Assembly: GCF_003362725.1 (NCBI RefSeq)
Contig: NZ_QKTV01000001.1
Location: 682,001 to 746,000 of the forward strand
From: Winogradskyella aurantiaca
GTDB lineage: Bacteria; Bacteroidota; Bacteroidia; Flavobacteriales; Flavobacteriaceae
DNA length: 64,000 nucleotides
Direction of reading: 5' to 3'
In this document: positions 8,582 to 14,487 of the stretch, in pieces
Numbering within the stretch: the stretch's first letter is position 1
How the letters are laid out: each line of letters begins with the position of its first letter
Notes under the pieces: generated by a model
The model's input: the letters and a program-made list of their open reading frames with translations, nothing else
Told to the model about the DNA's origin: nothing
Databases searched by the model: none
Made by a program: the position numbers and the translations under genes

Positions 8582-9071
8582 AAACTTTAATTCCTCGAGT
8601 TAACCATTTTTCCCATCGAGGGGAATAGGCGTGAACACTATCAGTTAGTTGCTCTTGGCTTTTATAAATTGGGAATCCTTGATTAACCCATTCAAAAATA
8701 CCACCATAAAGGTTAAATACATTGGTATAGCCCGCAGATTTTAAGCGCTCTCCAATTATTTCAGATCGTACCCCAATAGAACAATAAACGATTATAGTTT
8801 GCTTTTTATTCGGGATTCGACTGGAAACTATATTCAAATTAAAACTGTTGAAACCAACATGAATAGCACCATCAATATGACTTACTTCGTATTCTACTGG
8901 TTCTCTTGCGTCCAAGAAGATGGTATGTGTTTTTAAGCTGTCAATTTCAGAAATGTACATGTAGGGCACCTTACCAGTATTGTAATTAGCAAGAACATCA
9001 CCAATCATTGGTTGAGCTTGTGTACACAAACTCATGAGTAAAATGATTATAGGGCCAAAGAGTTTTTTCAT
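8574..9071 (-). CDS. Rhodanese-like domain exported protein
   Basis: The likely start is the ATG at 9071 (MKKLFGPIIILLMSLCTQAQ, a good signal peptide), giving 165 residues. An upstream in-frame ATG at 9125 would sit inside arsS and bury the signal sequence. The single rhodanese domain spans about 35-145, with TIFLDAREPVEYEVSHIDGA and the active-site loop YCSIGVRS (catalytic Cys) followed by LYGGIFEWVNQG. Such proteins transfer sulfane sulfur or bind thiophilic metalloids. Located 4 nt after arsS in the operon, it could handle thio-arsenicals in the periplasm, which is speculation. It overlaps the next gene by 8 nt. Confidence 0.87.
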   Translation of the reverse strand: MKKLFGPIIILLMSLCTQAQPMIGDVLANYNTGKVPYMYISEIDSLKTHTIFLDAREPVEYEVSHIDGAIHVGFNSFNLNIVSSRIPNKKQTIIVYCSIGVRSEIIGERLKSAGYTNVFNLYGGIFEWVNQGFPIYKSQEQLTDSVHAYSPRWEKWLTRGIKVYD

Positions 9072-9075
9072 AGAC

Positions 9076-10131
9076 TTAGGCGACAACCCCCTGACAGCTA
9101 CTTCCTGCACCAGCCGTACAACCATAACAATGTTGAGAGGTGACTACGGTTCTTCCGGTTAGTAGAGCTTCGTTGTAATCTTTAATGTGTTTAACTTTAG
9201 AGTTGACCTTTAAATTCAGCATCTGATTAAAGTCACAATCGTATAGATAGCCGTCCCAACTTACAGACAAGGTGTTGGTACACATGACATTGGCAACGGC
9301 AGCCGGATTAAAGGCATCTACCAACTGGTACATGTAATCTTCATAATTCTCTGAAGCGATGAGGTAGTCCAGAAATCTACTGATTGGTAAATTGGTAATG
9401 GCAAATAAGTTGTGAAACTGAATATTAAAATCTTCCAACAGGGCTTTTTTAAATTCCTTTTCAAGTGAAGCCTGGTCCCCAGGTAAAAATGCTCCAGAAG
9501 GGTTGTAGACTAAATCCAACTTAAGTGGGCTGTCTGGTATTCCATAACCCACAGCGTTGAGGTCCTTAAGTGCTTGAATGGATTTGTCAAAAACACCGTC
9601 ACCCCTTTGCTTATCAGTTTTTCCGCGGGTCCAGTGGGGCATGGAACTTACCACATGAATGTTATGCTTTTTAAAGAATTCTGGTAAGTCGTGGTATTTT
9701 TTGTTGGCACGAATAATAGTGAGGTTCGACCTGACAATAAAATCTTTAATACCGGCTTTTGCTGCTTCTTCAACGAACCATCTGAAATTAGGATTCATCT
9801 CGGGTGCTCCACCAGTAAGATCCAGGGTATGCGCGCCAGTTTTTTTTATTACCTCCAGACATTGTAGCATGGTTTCACGGGTCATAATTTCTTTTCTGTC
9901 TGGACCCGCGTCTACATGGCAATGTTCGCAAACCTGATTGCACATGTATCCGACATTGATTTGAAGAATTTCAAGCAGATTGGCCTTTAAAGGGAATTGC
10001 TGACTTTCAGCAATTTTATCATTGAATTTTGGTAATTCTCCATCTTGGAAAATACCATTGGACAGAATTTCAAGTTGTCGTTTGGTGTTAGCGAGCTCGC
10101 TTTCACGCCGTTTGAGAGATTTACTCAGCAT
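9076..10131 (-). CDS. arsS: Arsenosugar biosynthesis radical SAM protein ArsS
   Basis: A 351-residue radical SAM enzyme. The [4Fe-4S]-binding CxxxCxxC is CNQVCEHC (residues about 63-70), followed by LDLTGGAPEMNP (GGE-like SAM contact). The C-terminal region has more cysteines (CTNTLSVSWDGYLYDCDFN, then CYGCTAGAGSSCQG), typical of this family and partly selenocysteine-containing in other taxa. Here the codons are ordinary Cys. ArsS is known to form the arsenic-carbon bond of 5'-deoxy-5'-dimethylarsinoyl-adenosine from SAM and methylated arsenic. It lies 14 nt downstream of the AhpD-like gene and 4 nt before the rhodanese gene. Confidence 0.95.
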   Translation of the reverse strand: MLSKSLKRRESELANTKRQLEILSNGIFQDGELPKFNDKIAESQQFPLKANLLEILQINVGYMCNQVCEHCHVDAGPDRKEIMTRETMLQCLEVIKKTGAHTLDLTGGAPEMNPNFRWFVEEAAKAGIKDFIVRSNLTIIRANKKYHDLPEFFKKHNIHVVSSMPHWTRGKTDKQRGDGVFDKSIQALKDLNAVGYGIPDSPLKLDLVYNPSGAFLPGDQASLEKEFKKALLEDFNIQFHNLFAITNLPISRFLDYLIASENYEDYMYQLVDAFNPAAVANVMCTNTLSVSWDGYLYDCDFNQMLNLKVNSKVKHIKDYNEALLTGRTVVTSQHCYGCTAGAGSSCQGVVA

Positions 10132-10145
10132 ACATTTTCAATAAT

Positions 10146-10481
10146 CTACATTTCCAGCTTGTTCACCTTATTCATCATCTGTACCCCATGTACCAATGAC
10201 GCCCCGCCGCGTATAGCTCCAGCAACATGAAGGGATTCCATCATTTCTTCTTTAGTGATTCCACGTTGCAATCCATCGCCTGTGTAGGCATCAATACAAT
10301 AAGGGCATTGTATAGTATGGGCTACGGCCAATGCAATTAAGGATTTTTCTCTGGCGCTAAGATGGCCTTCTTCAAAGACAGAATTGTAATAATCAAAAAA
10401 CTTTGTTCCAAGTTCTTCATTCCATTCTGTGATTTTACCAAATTTTCTTAAGTCTGCTGGGTCGTAGTAGGTTTTAGCCAT
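10146..10481 (-). CDS. Arsenosugar biosynthesis-associated peroxidase-like (AhpD/CMD) protein
   Basis: A 111-residue carboxymuconolactone decarboxylase/AhpD-like protein. It has the redox-active CxxC motif CPYC (residues about 59-62) within SLIALAVAHTIQCPYCIDAYT, and helical AAGAIRGGASLVHG afterwards. The fold carries a thiol redox centre. This subgroup is a fixed member of arsenosugar clusters and may reduce arsenical intermediates or protect against peroxide, which is inferred. It is the first gene of the nine-gene minus-strand operon running to 3891. A perfect 17-bp inverted repeat lies 16 nt upstream of its start. Confidence 0.9.
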   Translation of the reverse strand: MAKTYYDPADLRKFGKITEWNEELGTKFFDYYNSVFEEGHLSAREKSLIALAVAHTIQCPYCIDAYTGDGLQRGITKEEMMESLHVAGAIRGGASLVHGVQMMNKVNKLEM

Positions 10482-10497
10482 TCTTATTATGAATTAC

Positions 10498-10514
10498 ATT
10501 GATTAAGTATCAAT
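10498..10514. promoter_or_regulatory. Inverted repeat upstream of the arsenosugar operon (candidate operator)
   Basis: ATTGAT-TAAGT-ATCAAT forms a perfect palindrome of 6-bp arms with a 5-bp spacer, 16 nt upstream of the first operon gene. Its position between any promoter and the start codon suits a repressor. No arsR-type gene is seen in the window, so the cognate protein is unknown. Confidence 0.45.
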
Positions 10515-10587
10515 ATTACGTCTTTTTGTCGCAGCAACTTGTTAAAAATTTCATAGAGGCATATAGATAACTCCGGGATTCAAACCT

Positions 10588-11472
10588 CTATTGCCCTAAA
10601 TCTTCGAAGAATTCATCTAAATTCCCTTCGACTAAACGCGGAACATCCAACATGTTATAACGTTCTTTTGCAGCTTTATCCTCCCATACCTGATGGATAT
10701 GCAGTTGATCAATAATCTCATGAGAATCGTAACGTGAAGAAATTACTGCATAGAGACTATTTAAAGGTGCTTTATCACGGTGAAATTTCAATAGAGCACC
10801 CAATATGAAAAAGAAATTTTCATTGCAATCTGCTGTTATACTATGACAAAAAAATATAGGTTCTTGTTGTGTTTGATAATTTACAAGATCAGAAGTTAAA
10901 AGGTTATTTTCTTTAATTGTCTTATTTCGTAGTTTTTCATAAGATCTTTTGGAGATTGGTAAACAAGCACAATGTCCTGAGTAGTTGCCATCTTCATCAA
11001 AAATAATAACATTCAATTCGGGTAGTAGTTCTGCTGCTGACTTCAAGAGATTGCGATTTGTGGTTTTATCTGGGTAATGTTGAAGCTCTACATATCTGAT
11101 TATATTATCTATATCTTCTTGAGAATTAATAGGTTTAAGGCGATCTGTAGGAACATCAATTTTGGAGCCAATCCATTCGGCTTCGGGTAACTCGTTTGAT
11201 ATAGTGGTAAGGGAATATTTTCTTAAGGTGAAATCATAGAAGGTAGCTATTGGACGTATGGTATTTAGATTTCTAATAACTTGATAAGGGATGAATGTGA
11301 TTTTAACTAATAGTTTTTCCTTTTCGGGTTTAACCAGCGTTTCATTTTTTTCCCATCGTATAATTGAACGAATATCAATGTCCAATTGTGAGGCTAAATC
11401 CGATTGGGAGACCCCTTCAAAACGCCTAAAGTCTTTGATAATATGGCCTAATGATTTGTATTGTTTCATCAT
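10588..11472 (-). CDS. XRE-type HTH protein with C-terminal GNAT-like domain (paralogue 2)
   Basis: A 294-residue protein. The N-terminal residues about 5-55 are a helix-turn-helix of the XRE/Cro type (GHIIKDFRRFEGVSQSDLASQLDIDIRSIIRWEKNET, shown in fragments: SQSDLASQLD, SIIRWEKNE). A linker of about 50 residues follows (FIPYQVIRNLNT, YDFTLRKYSL). From about 150 the sequence resembles an acetyltransferase (GNAT) core: NVIIFDEDGNYSGHCACLPI, SYEKLRNKTI, CHSITADCNENFFFILGALL, then a YAVISSRYDS strand. Whether it acetylates anything is unknown. It is 2 nt downstream of a close paralogue, the result of a tandem duplication. It lies beside four small RNA genes and is a candidate regulator of them. 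Confidence 0.75.
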   Translation of the reverse strand: MMKQYKSLGHIIKDFRRFEGVSQSDLASQLDIDIRSIIRWEKNETLVKPEKEKLLVKITFIPYQVIRNLNTIRPIATFYDFTLRKYSLTTISNELPEAEWIGSKIDVPTDRLKPINSQEDIDNIIRYVELQHYPDKTTNRNLLKSAAELLPELNVIIFDEDGNYSGHCACLPISKRSYEKLRNKTIKENNLLTSDLVNYQTQQEPIFFCHSITADCNENFFFILGALLKFHRDKAPLNSLYAVISSRYDSHEIIDQLHIHQVWEDKAAKERYNMLDVPRLVEGNLDEFFEDLGQ

Positions 11473-11474
11473 AA

Positions 11475-12362
11475 TTAAATTGAATCCCTCAAATTTCTAA
11501 AAAACAAGTTAAAATCACCTTCAACTAAACGCGGCACCCCTAAAAGATTGTACTTCTCTTTAATGTCGTAATCTTTCCAAACACTTTTTATTCCTAGTTG
11601 CTTACTCATATCAAAAGAGTCATATCTGGAGGTTAATAGTGCATACAAGTAGTTGTCTGGCGCCACATCACGGTAGAATTTTAAAACAGCACCTATGATG
11701 TAGAAAAAATTCTCATTGGAATCTGCTGTAATACTATGGCAATAAAACACCGGAGTTTTCTGTGTTTTATAGTTCACCAGATCATTACGCCTTAAATCTG
11801 ATTCCTGAATACTTCTATCTCTTATTTTATCATAAGTATCCAAGCTTAAGGGAAAATAGACACTATGTCCCGAGTAATTTCCTGATTGGTCGAGAATAAT
11901 TAAATTCATATCTGGAAACTGCCGAGCAGCTTCGGCAATAAGGTCGCGGTCCGTATTTTTTAAGGGGTTTTTTTGAAGTTTTGTAAACCGTATGATATTT
12001 TCAATGTCCTCCTTGGTTTCTATGGTTCTCAATCGGGAGGTTGGGACATCAATCTTGGCTCCAATCCAATCGGCATCAGGTAATTCACTAGAAATAGCAC
12101 TTAAGGAATATTTTCTTAGATCAAAGTCGTAGAAAGTGGCAATAGAATTGGAGGTATTGAGGTTTCTAATTACTTGATAAGGAATAAAGGTAACCTCGGT
12201 CAATACCTGTTCCTTCTCCGAATTAACAAGAGTTTCATTTTTTTCCCAGCGAATGATGGAACGTATGTCAACATCAAGCTTGGAAGCCAATTCAGATTGC
12301 GACATATTATGATACTTCCGAAACGCTTGAATAATCTCGCCTAAGGATGTGTATTTCTTCAT
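11475..12362 (-). CDS. XRE-type HTH protein with C-terminal GNAT-like domain (paralogue 1)
   Basis: A 295-residue protein aligned end to end with its neighbour and clearly more than half identical by eye. HTH: residues about 8-55 (SQSELASKLDVDIRSIIRWE). Linker: TFIPYQVIRNLN, FYDFDLRKYSL, WIGAKIDVPTSRL. GNAT-like part: NLIILDQSGNYSGHSVYFPL, LDTYDKIRDRSI, CHSITADSNENFFYIIGAVL and YALLTSRYDS. The fusion of a DNA-binding HTH to an acetyltransferase-like domain suggests a ligand-sensing or modifying regulator. Its start is 48 bp from the GACA-N5-TGTC element shared with the divergent sRNA A1, so autoregulation through that site is plausible. Confidence 0.75.
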   Translation of the reverse strand: MKKYTSLGEIIQAFRKYHNMSQSELASKLDVDIRSIIRWEKNETLVNSEKEQVLTEVTFIPYQVIRNLNTSNSIATFYDFDLRKYSLSAISSELPDADWIGAKIDVPTSRLRTIETKEDIENIIRFTKLQKNPLKNTDRDLIAEAARQFPDMNLIILDQSGNYSGHSVYFPLSLDTYDKIRDRSIQESDLRRNDLVNYKTQKTPVFYCHSITADSNENFFYIIGAVLKFYRDVAPDNYLYALLTSRYDSFDMSKQLGIKSVWKDYDIKEKYNLLGVPRLVEGDFNLFFRNLRDSI

Positions 12363-12409
12363 AGCTCAAATAGGTGCGCACTAAAATTAGGATTTATTTA
12401 TAACATTTG

Positions 12410-12454
12410 GACATTAGCTGTCATATTCATTTGAGGCTTATAGACGTACCTTTG
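12410..12454 (+). promoter_or_regulatory. sRNA A1 promoter with GACA-N5-TGTC operator
   Basis: GACA (12410-12413), 5 nt, TGTCATAT (12419-12426), exactly 20 nt, then TACCTTTG (12447-12454), a perfect Bacteroidota TAnnTTTG -7 element. The same arrangement with identical spacings occurs at three other sites within 2 kb. The operator covers the -33 region, which suits an activator or repressor dimer. Confidence 0.7.
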
Positions 12455-12459
12455 GTATA

Positions 12460-12552
12460 AGATTTAGATAATCAAGTAGTTTGGTTAAATGATTGATTAA
12501 GTGGTTAATGTTTTTTAATTGATGGAAAAGGCACCTGGGGAGGTGCCTTTTC
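12460..12552 (+). ncRNA. Small RNA A1
   Basis: About 92 nt predicted from the promoter at 12447-12454 to the terminator at 12530-12551. Bases 12461-12522 match sRNA A2 in 61 of 62 positions. Visible structure: a 5' stem GATT/AATC, a hairpin ATTAA-GTGG-TTAAT at 12496-12509, and the terminator stem GGCACCT-GGGG-AGGTGCC flanked by A and T runs. There is no start codon with a meaningful frame. Function unknown; a trans-acting sRNA is the simplest reading. Confidence 0.65.
12530..12551 (+). terminator. Intrinsic terminator of sRNA A1
   Basis: Stem GGCACCT (12530-12536) and AGGTGCC (12541-12547) with a GGGG loop, preceded by AAAA and followed by TTTT. The A and T runs extend the stem, so it may work in both directions. 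Confidence 0.85.
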
Positions 12553-12587
12553 TGCGTTTAAAATGTGTTTGAATAACTTTTTAGACT

Positions 12588-12615
12588 AAAAAAAGGCGCC
12601 TTTAAAAAAGACGCC
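12588..12615 (-). terminator. Intrinsic terminator of sRNA B1
   Basis: On the minus strand GGCGTCTTT, loop TTT, AAAGGCGCC (one T-G wobble) is followed by seven T. There is no T run on the plus-strand side, so it is oriented for B1. Confidence 0.85.
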
Positions 12616-12758
12616 CAACTCAAATTGTTTTATGAAAAAGAGAGGGATGTATTGAACTGCTATTAACCTCAATCTAAGTAACCTCTAATACACCTATTAG
12701 AATTTTGTTCACACCCCTCTCAGTGTTTTGAGGCAAAAAATGGGATGACTAAATCATC
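12588..12758 (-). ncRNA. Small RNA B1
   Basis: About 170 nt predicted from the promoter at 12763-12770 to the terminator. The 5' end can fold GATGA-TTTAG-TCATC (12744-12758). A long-range helix pairs 12707-12721 with 12640-12657 (GAGAGGG with CCCTCTC, TGT with ACA, GAAC with GTTC). It encloses a core of which 49 nt (12654-12702) are identical to B2, including hairpin CTAATA-GGTG-TATTAG. In B2 the outer helix is kept with different bases, which is good evidence for a structured RNA. A 6S-like or Flavo-1-like RNA is possible; I could not run the Rfam models. Confidence 0.7.
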
Positions 12759-12762
12759 AATA

Positions 12763-12807
12763 CAAAGGTATTTTAGGTAGGTAAATTGCAATATGACAAG
12801 ACACGTC
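12763..12807 (-). promoter_or_regulatory. sRNA B1 promoter with GACG-N5-TGTC operator
   Basis: On the minus strand: GACG (12804-12807), 5 nt, TGTCATAT (12791-12798), exactly 20 nt, TACCTTTG (12763-12770). One arm position differs (GACG for GACA) from the other three copies. Confidence 0.7.
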
Positions 12808-12858
12808 TGATATTCAGAATAAAGTGTTAAAAGCTTGAATTTCAGTTTTTTTAACATT

Positions 12859-12906
12859 TATGACACCAGATGTCATATGGGTATCAAGTGGGTCGCCCTA
12901 TCTTTG
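12859..12906 (+). promoter_or_regulatory. sRNA A2 promoter with perfect TATGACA-N5-TGTCATA palindrome
   Basis: TATGACA (12859-12865), CCAGA, TGTCATA (12871-12877) is a perfect 19-bp palindrome, the best copy of the four. TATCTTTG (12899-12906) follows after a 20-nt spacer counted from TGTCATAT. This copy is the likely high-affinity operator. Confidence 0.72.
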
Positions 12907-12911
12907 GGGTA

Positions 12912-13004
12912 GGATTTAGATAATCAAGTAATTTGGTTAAATGATTGATTAAGTGGTTAATGTTTTTTAATTGACGAAAAGGCACCTGGGGAGGTGCCTT
13001 TTTC
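12912..13004 (+). ncRNA. Small RNA A2
   Basis: Near-identical copy of sRNA A1: 12913-12974 differs from 12461-12522 at one base. It has the same internal hairpin ATTAA-GTGG-TTAAT and the same terminator stem. The predicted start is 6-7 nt after TATCTTTG, as in A1. The flanks are unrelated outside the promoter box, so the transcribed unit and its promoter signals, not a larger block, are what has been kept. Confidence 0.65.
12977..13003 (+). terminator. Intrinsic terminator of sRNA A2
   Basis: AAAA-GGCACCT (12981-12987), GGGG, AGGTGCC (12992-12998) then TTTTT. On the other strand it could also end the convergent methyltransferase transcript that stops at 13036. Confidence 0.85.
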
Positions 13005-13035
13005 AATTGTTAACAGCCACTTTCTCGACAGATAG

Positions 13036-14073
13036 TTACTTAATTGCAATTACCGCACTTGACGGACCTGTCAACGGCATAATGCTTGTCTGTTTGAACC
13101 CCACATCTTTGGCCCATTGATCAAAATCAGCCGCTGTAAAATCGAAACCTTCATTAGTTTCAATAGCCATGTTTAAAGACATCATTAATCCGAAGGCATT
13201 ATTTTTTCTGTCATTATCTATAATGTTCTCGATAACAATTAAGGCACCTCCTTCAGGGAGGGCTCTGTAAGCCTTAGTAATTAACATGATTTTGTCTTCC
13301 TCTCCCCAGTCGTGCAGAATATTACCCATGGTAATTACATCGGCATTTGGTAGTTCGTCTGCAAAGAAGTCGCCTGATTGAACGGCTATACGGTCGCTAA
13401 AACCAAAGGTGTCCACATTCTTTTGAGCAATAGGGCCAACAGGGGGAAGATCAAATGAAATACAATTCATATGAGGATTGTTTCTGGCTACGTGAATGGA
13501 TAAATTAGCTCCAGAACCACCAGCATCACATAGGGTTTGGTAGTTGGAAAAGTCAAATTCATGGGCTAGCTTCATAAAATTTCCAGCCTGTACACCTCCC
13601 ATGCCGTGAATAAATTCCTTGAGTCGGTCCTCATCAGCATATAAAGCTTCAAACAATGGTTTACTGCCATTCTTGGATTCATTTTGTGGTTCGCCTGTTT
13701 TTAAGCATGTTTCCAGATCGTTCCAAAAGGGATATAATCTGTTATTCGACATCTCTAAAATGCCACCTATATAACTGGGTTTGTTTTTATCTAAAAACAA
13801 ATCTGCATCTGCGTCATTACTGTACACAGCTTCTTTTTTTAATCCGCTCCGTTTCAGGAAACCTAAGGCTACCAGGGTATCCAGAAAATCAAATAAGGAC
13901 CGGTTGTGCAAATCTAATTTGGTTTTAATAGCCTCTCCTGATAATGGTCCATTGGCCAAATGGGTAAACAAACCAAGGTTGACAGCTGTTAATAGAGTTT
14001 TAGAGGCCCAAAAGCCCATGCCAATTTGCATAATTTTCGAGGGGTCAACAGGGGTGCCGTTTGTAGCATTCAT
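13036..14073 (-). CDS. SAM-dependent O-methyltransferase (acetylserotonin OMT-like family)
   Basis: A 345-residue class I methyltransferase. The N-terminal winged-helix dimerisation domain is at about 15-100 (KTLLTAVNLGLFTHLANGPLSGEAI, FLDTLVALGFLKR). The catalytic domain has the SAM-binding LCDAGGSGANLSIHVA (about 182-197), ISFDLPPVGPIA, SGDFFADELPNADVITMGNILHDWGEEDKIML, and VIENIIDND. This matches O-methyltransferase family 2 (PF00891), which acts on small hydroxylated metabolites; the substrate is unknown. It is flanked by sRNA A2 (convergent) and sRNA B2 (upstream, same strand), with about 140 nt between the B2 terminator and its start. Confidence 0.85.
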   Translation of the reverse strand: MNATNGTPVDPSKIMQIGMGFWASKTLLTAVNLGLFTHLANGPLSGEAIKTKLDLHNRSLFDFLDTLVALGFLKRSGLKKEAVYSNDADADLFLDKNKPSYIGGILEMSNNRLYPFWNDLETCLKTGEPQNESKNGSKPLFEALYADEDRLKEFIHGMGGVQAGNFMKLAHEFDFSNYQTLCDAGGSGANLSIHVARNNPHMNCISFDLPPVGPIAQKNVDTFGFSDRIAVQSGDFFADELPNADVITMGNILHDWGEEDKIMLITKAYRALPEGGALIVIENIIDNDRKNNAFGLMMSLNMAIETNEGFDFTAADFDQWAKDVGFKQTSIMPLTGPSSAVIAIK

Positions 14074-14213
14074 ACTTTAATTGATTTAGTTAGTCAAGAA
14101 GGTTGTAGTGGATGCTAAAATTGCGGCTTAGATCAAAGAGGATCTGATGTTTAACTTCCTTAAATGTATGAAATTAATTGAATTAATGTGTTTTAACCAA
14201 GAACAGGATTGTT

Positions 14214-14246
14214 AAAAAAGCAAAGACGTCCGCATTGGACGTCTTT
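14214..14246 (-). terminator. Intrinsic terminator of sRNA B2
   Basis: Minus strand AAAGACGTCC, 5-nt loop, GGACGTCTTT (perfect 10-bp stem, 14222-14246), then GC and TTTTTT. It shares function but not sequence with the B1 terminator. Confidence 0.85.
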
Positions 14247-14388
14247 ATTTATTTAGAGCTATGAAAAAAAACAAAGGGGAGAAGGGAACTGCTATTAACC
14301 TCAATCTAAGTAACCTCTAATACACCTATTAGAAACGTTCTTACTCCTCCCCTTATTTTGTGAGGCAAAAACGGATGATAATTATATC
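14214..14388 (-). ncRNA. Small RNA B2
   Basis: About 170 nt from the promoter at 14394-14401 to the T run at 14214-14219. The 5' end can pair GATA/TATC. The outer helix pairs 14337-14354 with 14274-14289 (AAGGGGAG with CTCCCCTT, GAAC with GTTC) and encloses the 49-nt core (14286-14334) identical to B1. TTTTTGCCTCA just upstream of the helix is also shared. It lies upstream of the O-methyltransferase on the same strand, so a cis-acting leader is an alternative to a free sRNA. Confidence 0.68.
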
Positions 14389-14393
14389 TGGTA

Positions 14394-14438
14394 CAAAGGT
14401 ATGTTGAGGGGTCAATAGAGGATATGACAGGGCGTGTC
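14394..14438 (-). promoter_or_regulatory. sRNA B2 promoter with GACA-N5-TGTC operator
   Basis: On the minus strand: GACA (14435-14438), 5 nt, TGTCATAT (14422-14429), exactly 20 nt, TACCTTTG (14394-14401). Same geometry as the three sites at 12.4-12.9 kb. Confidence 0.7.
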
Positions 14439-14487
14439 CTAAATTGACAATGAAATGCTAAATATTTATAAGCGACTTGTAATCTTC

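Larger units (their letters stand above)
12363..13035. other. Non-coding region carrying sRNA genes A1, B1 and A2
   Basis: This 673-bp gap contains no convincing protein-coding frame. It holds three apparent small RNA genes (A1 and A2 on plus, B1 on minus), each with promoter and terminator. A1 and B1 converge on adjacent terminators. B1 and A2 diverge from a shared control stretch at about 12763-12906. Confidence 0.7.
14074..14487. other. Non-coding region carrying sRNA B2
   Basis: This 414-bp gap has no coding frame. Bases 14214-14438 hold sRNA B2 with its promoter and terminator. The stretch 14074-14213 is the methyltransferase upstream region, where I see only a short AGATC-N6-GATCT inverted repeat and no convincing TAnnTTTG promoter. 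From 14439 to 14487 nothing is evident. Confidence 0.6.

Noticed and set aside
9072-9125. Longer start for the rhodanese protein at 9125
   Set aside because: It would lie within arsS and place 18 non-family residues before a clear signal peptide that starts at 9071.
9076-10131. ArsS as a selenoprotein
   Set aside because: No in-frame TGA is present in the cysteine motifs; the positions are ordinary cysteine codons.
13781-14080. Plus-strand open frames inside the O-methyltransferase gene
   Set aside because: They are antisense to a well-supported enzyme gene and show no domain-like sequence; treated as shadows.
12410-14438. Mobile element or IS remnant explaining the repeated sequences
   Set aside because: No transposase, terminal inverted repeats or target duplications are seen. 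The repeated blocks coincide with promoter-to-terminator units, not with a larger mobile unit.
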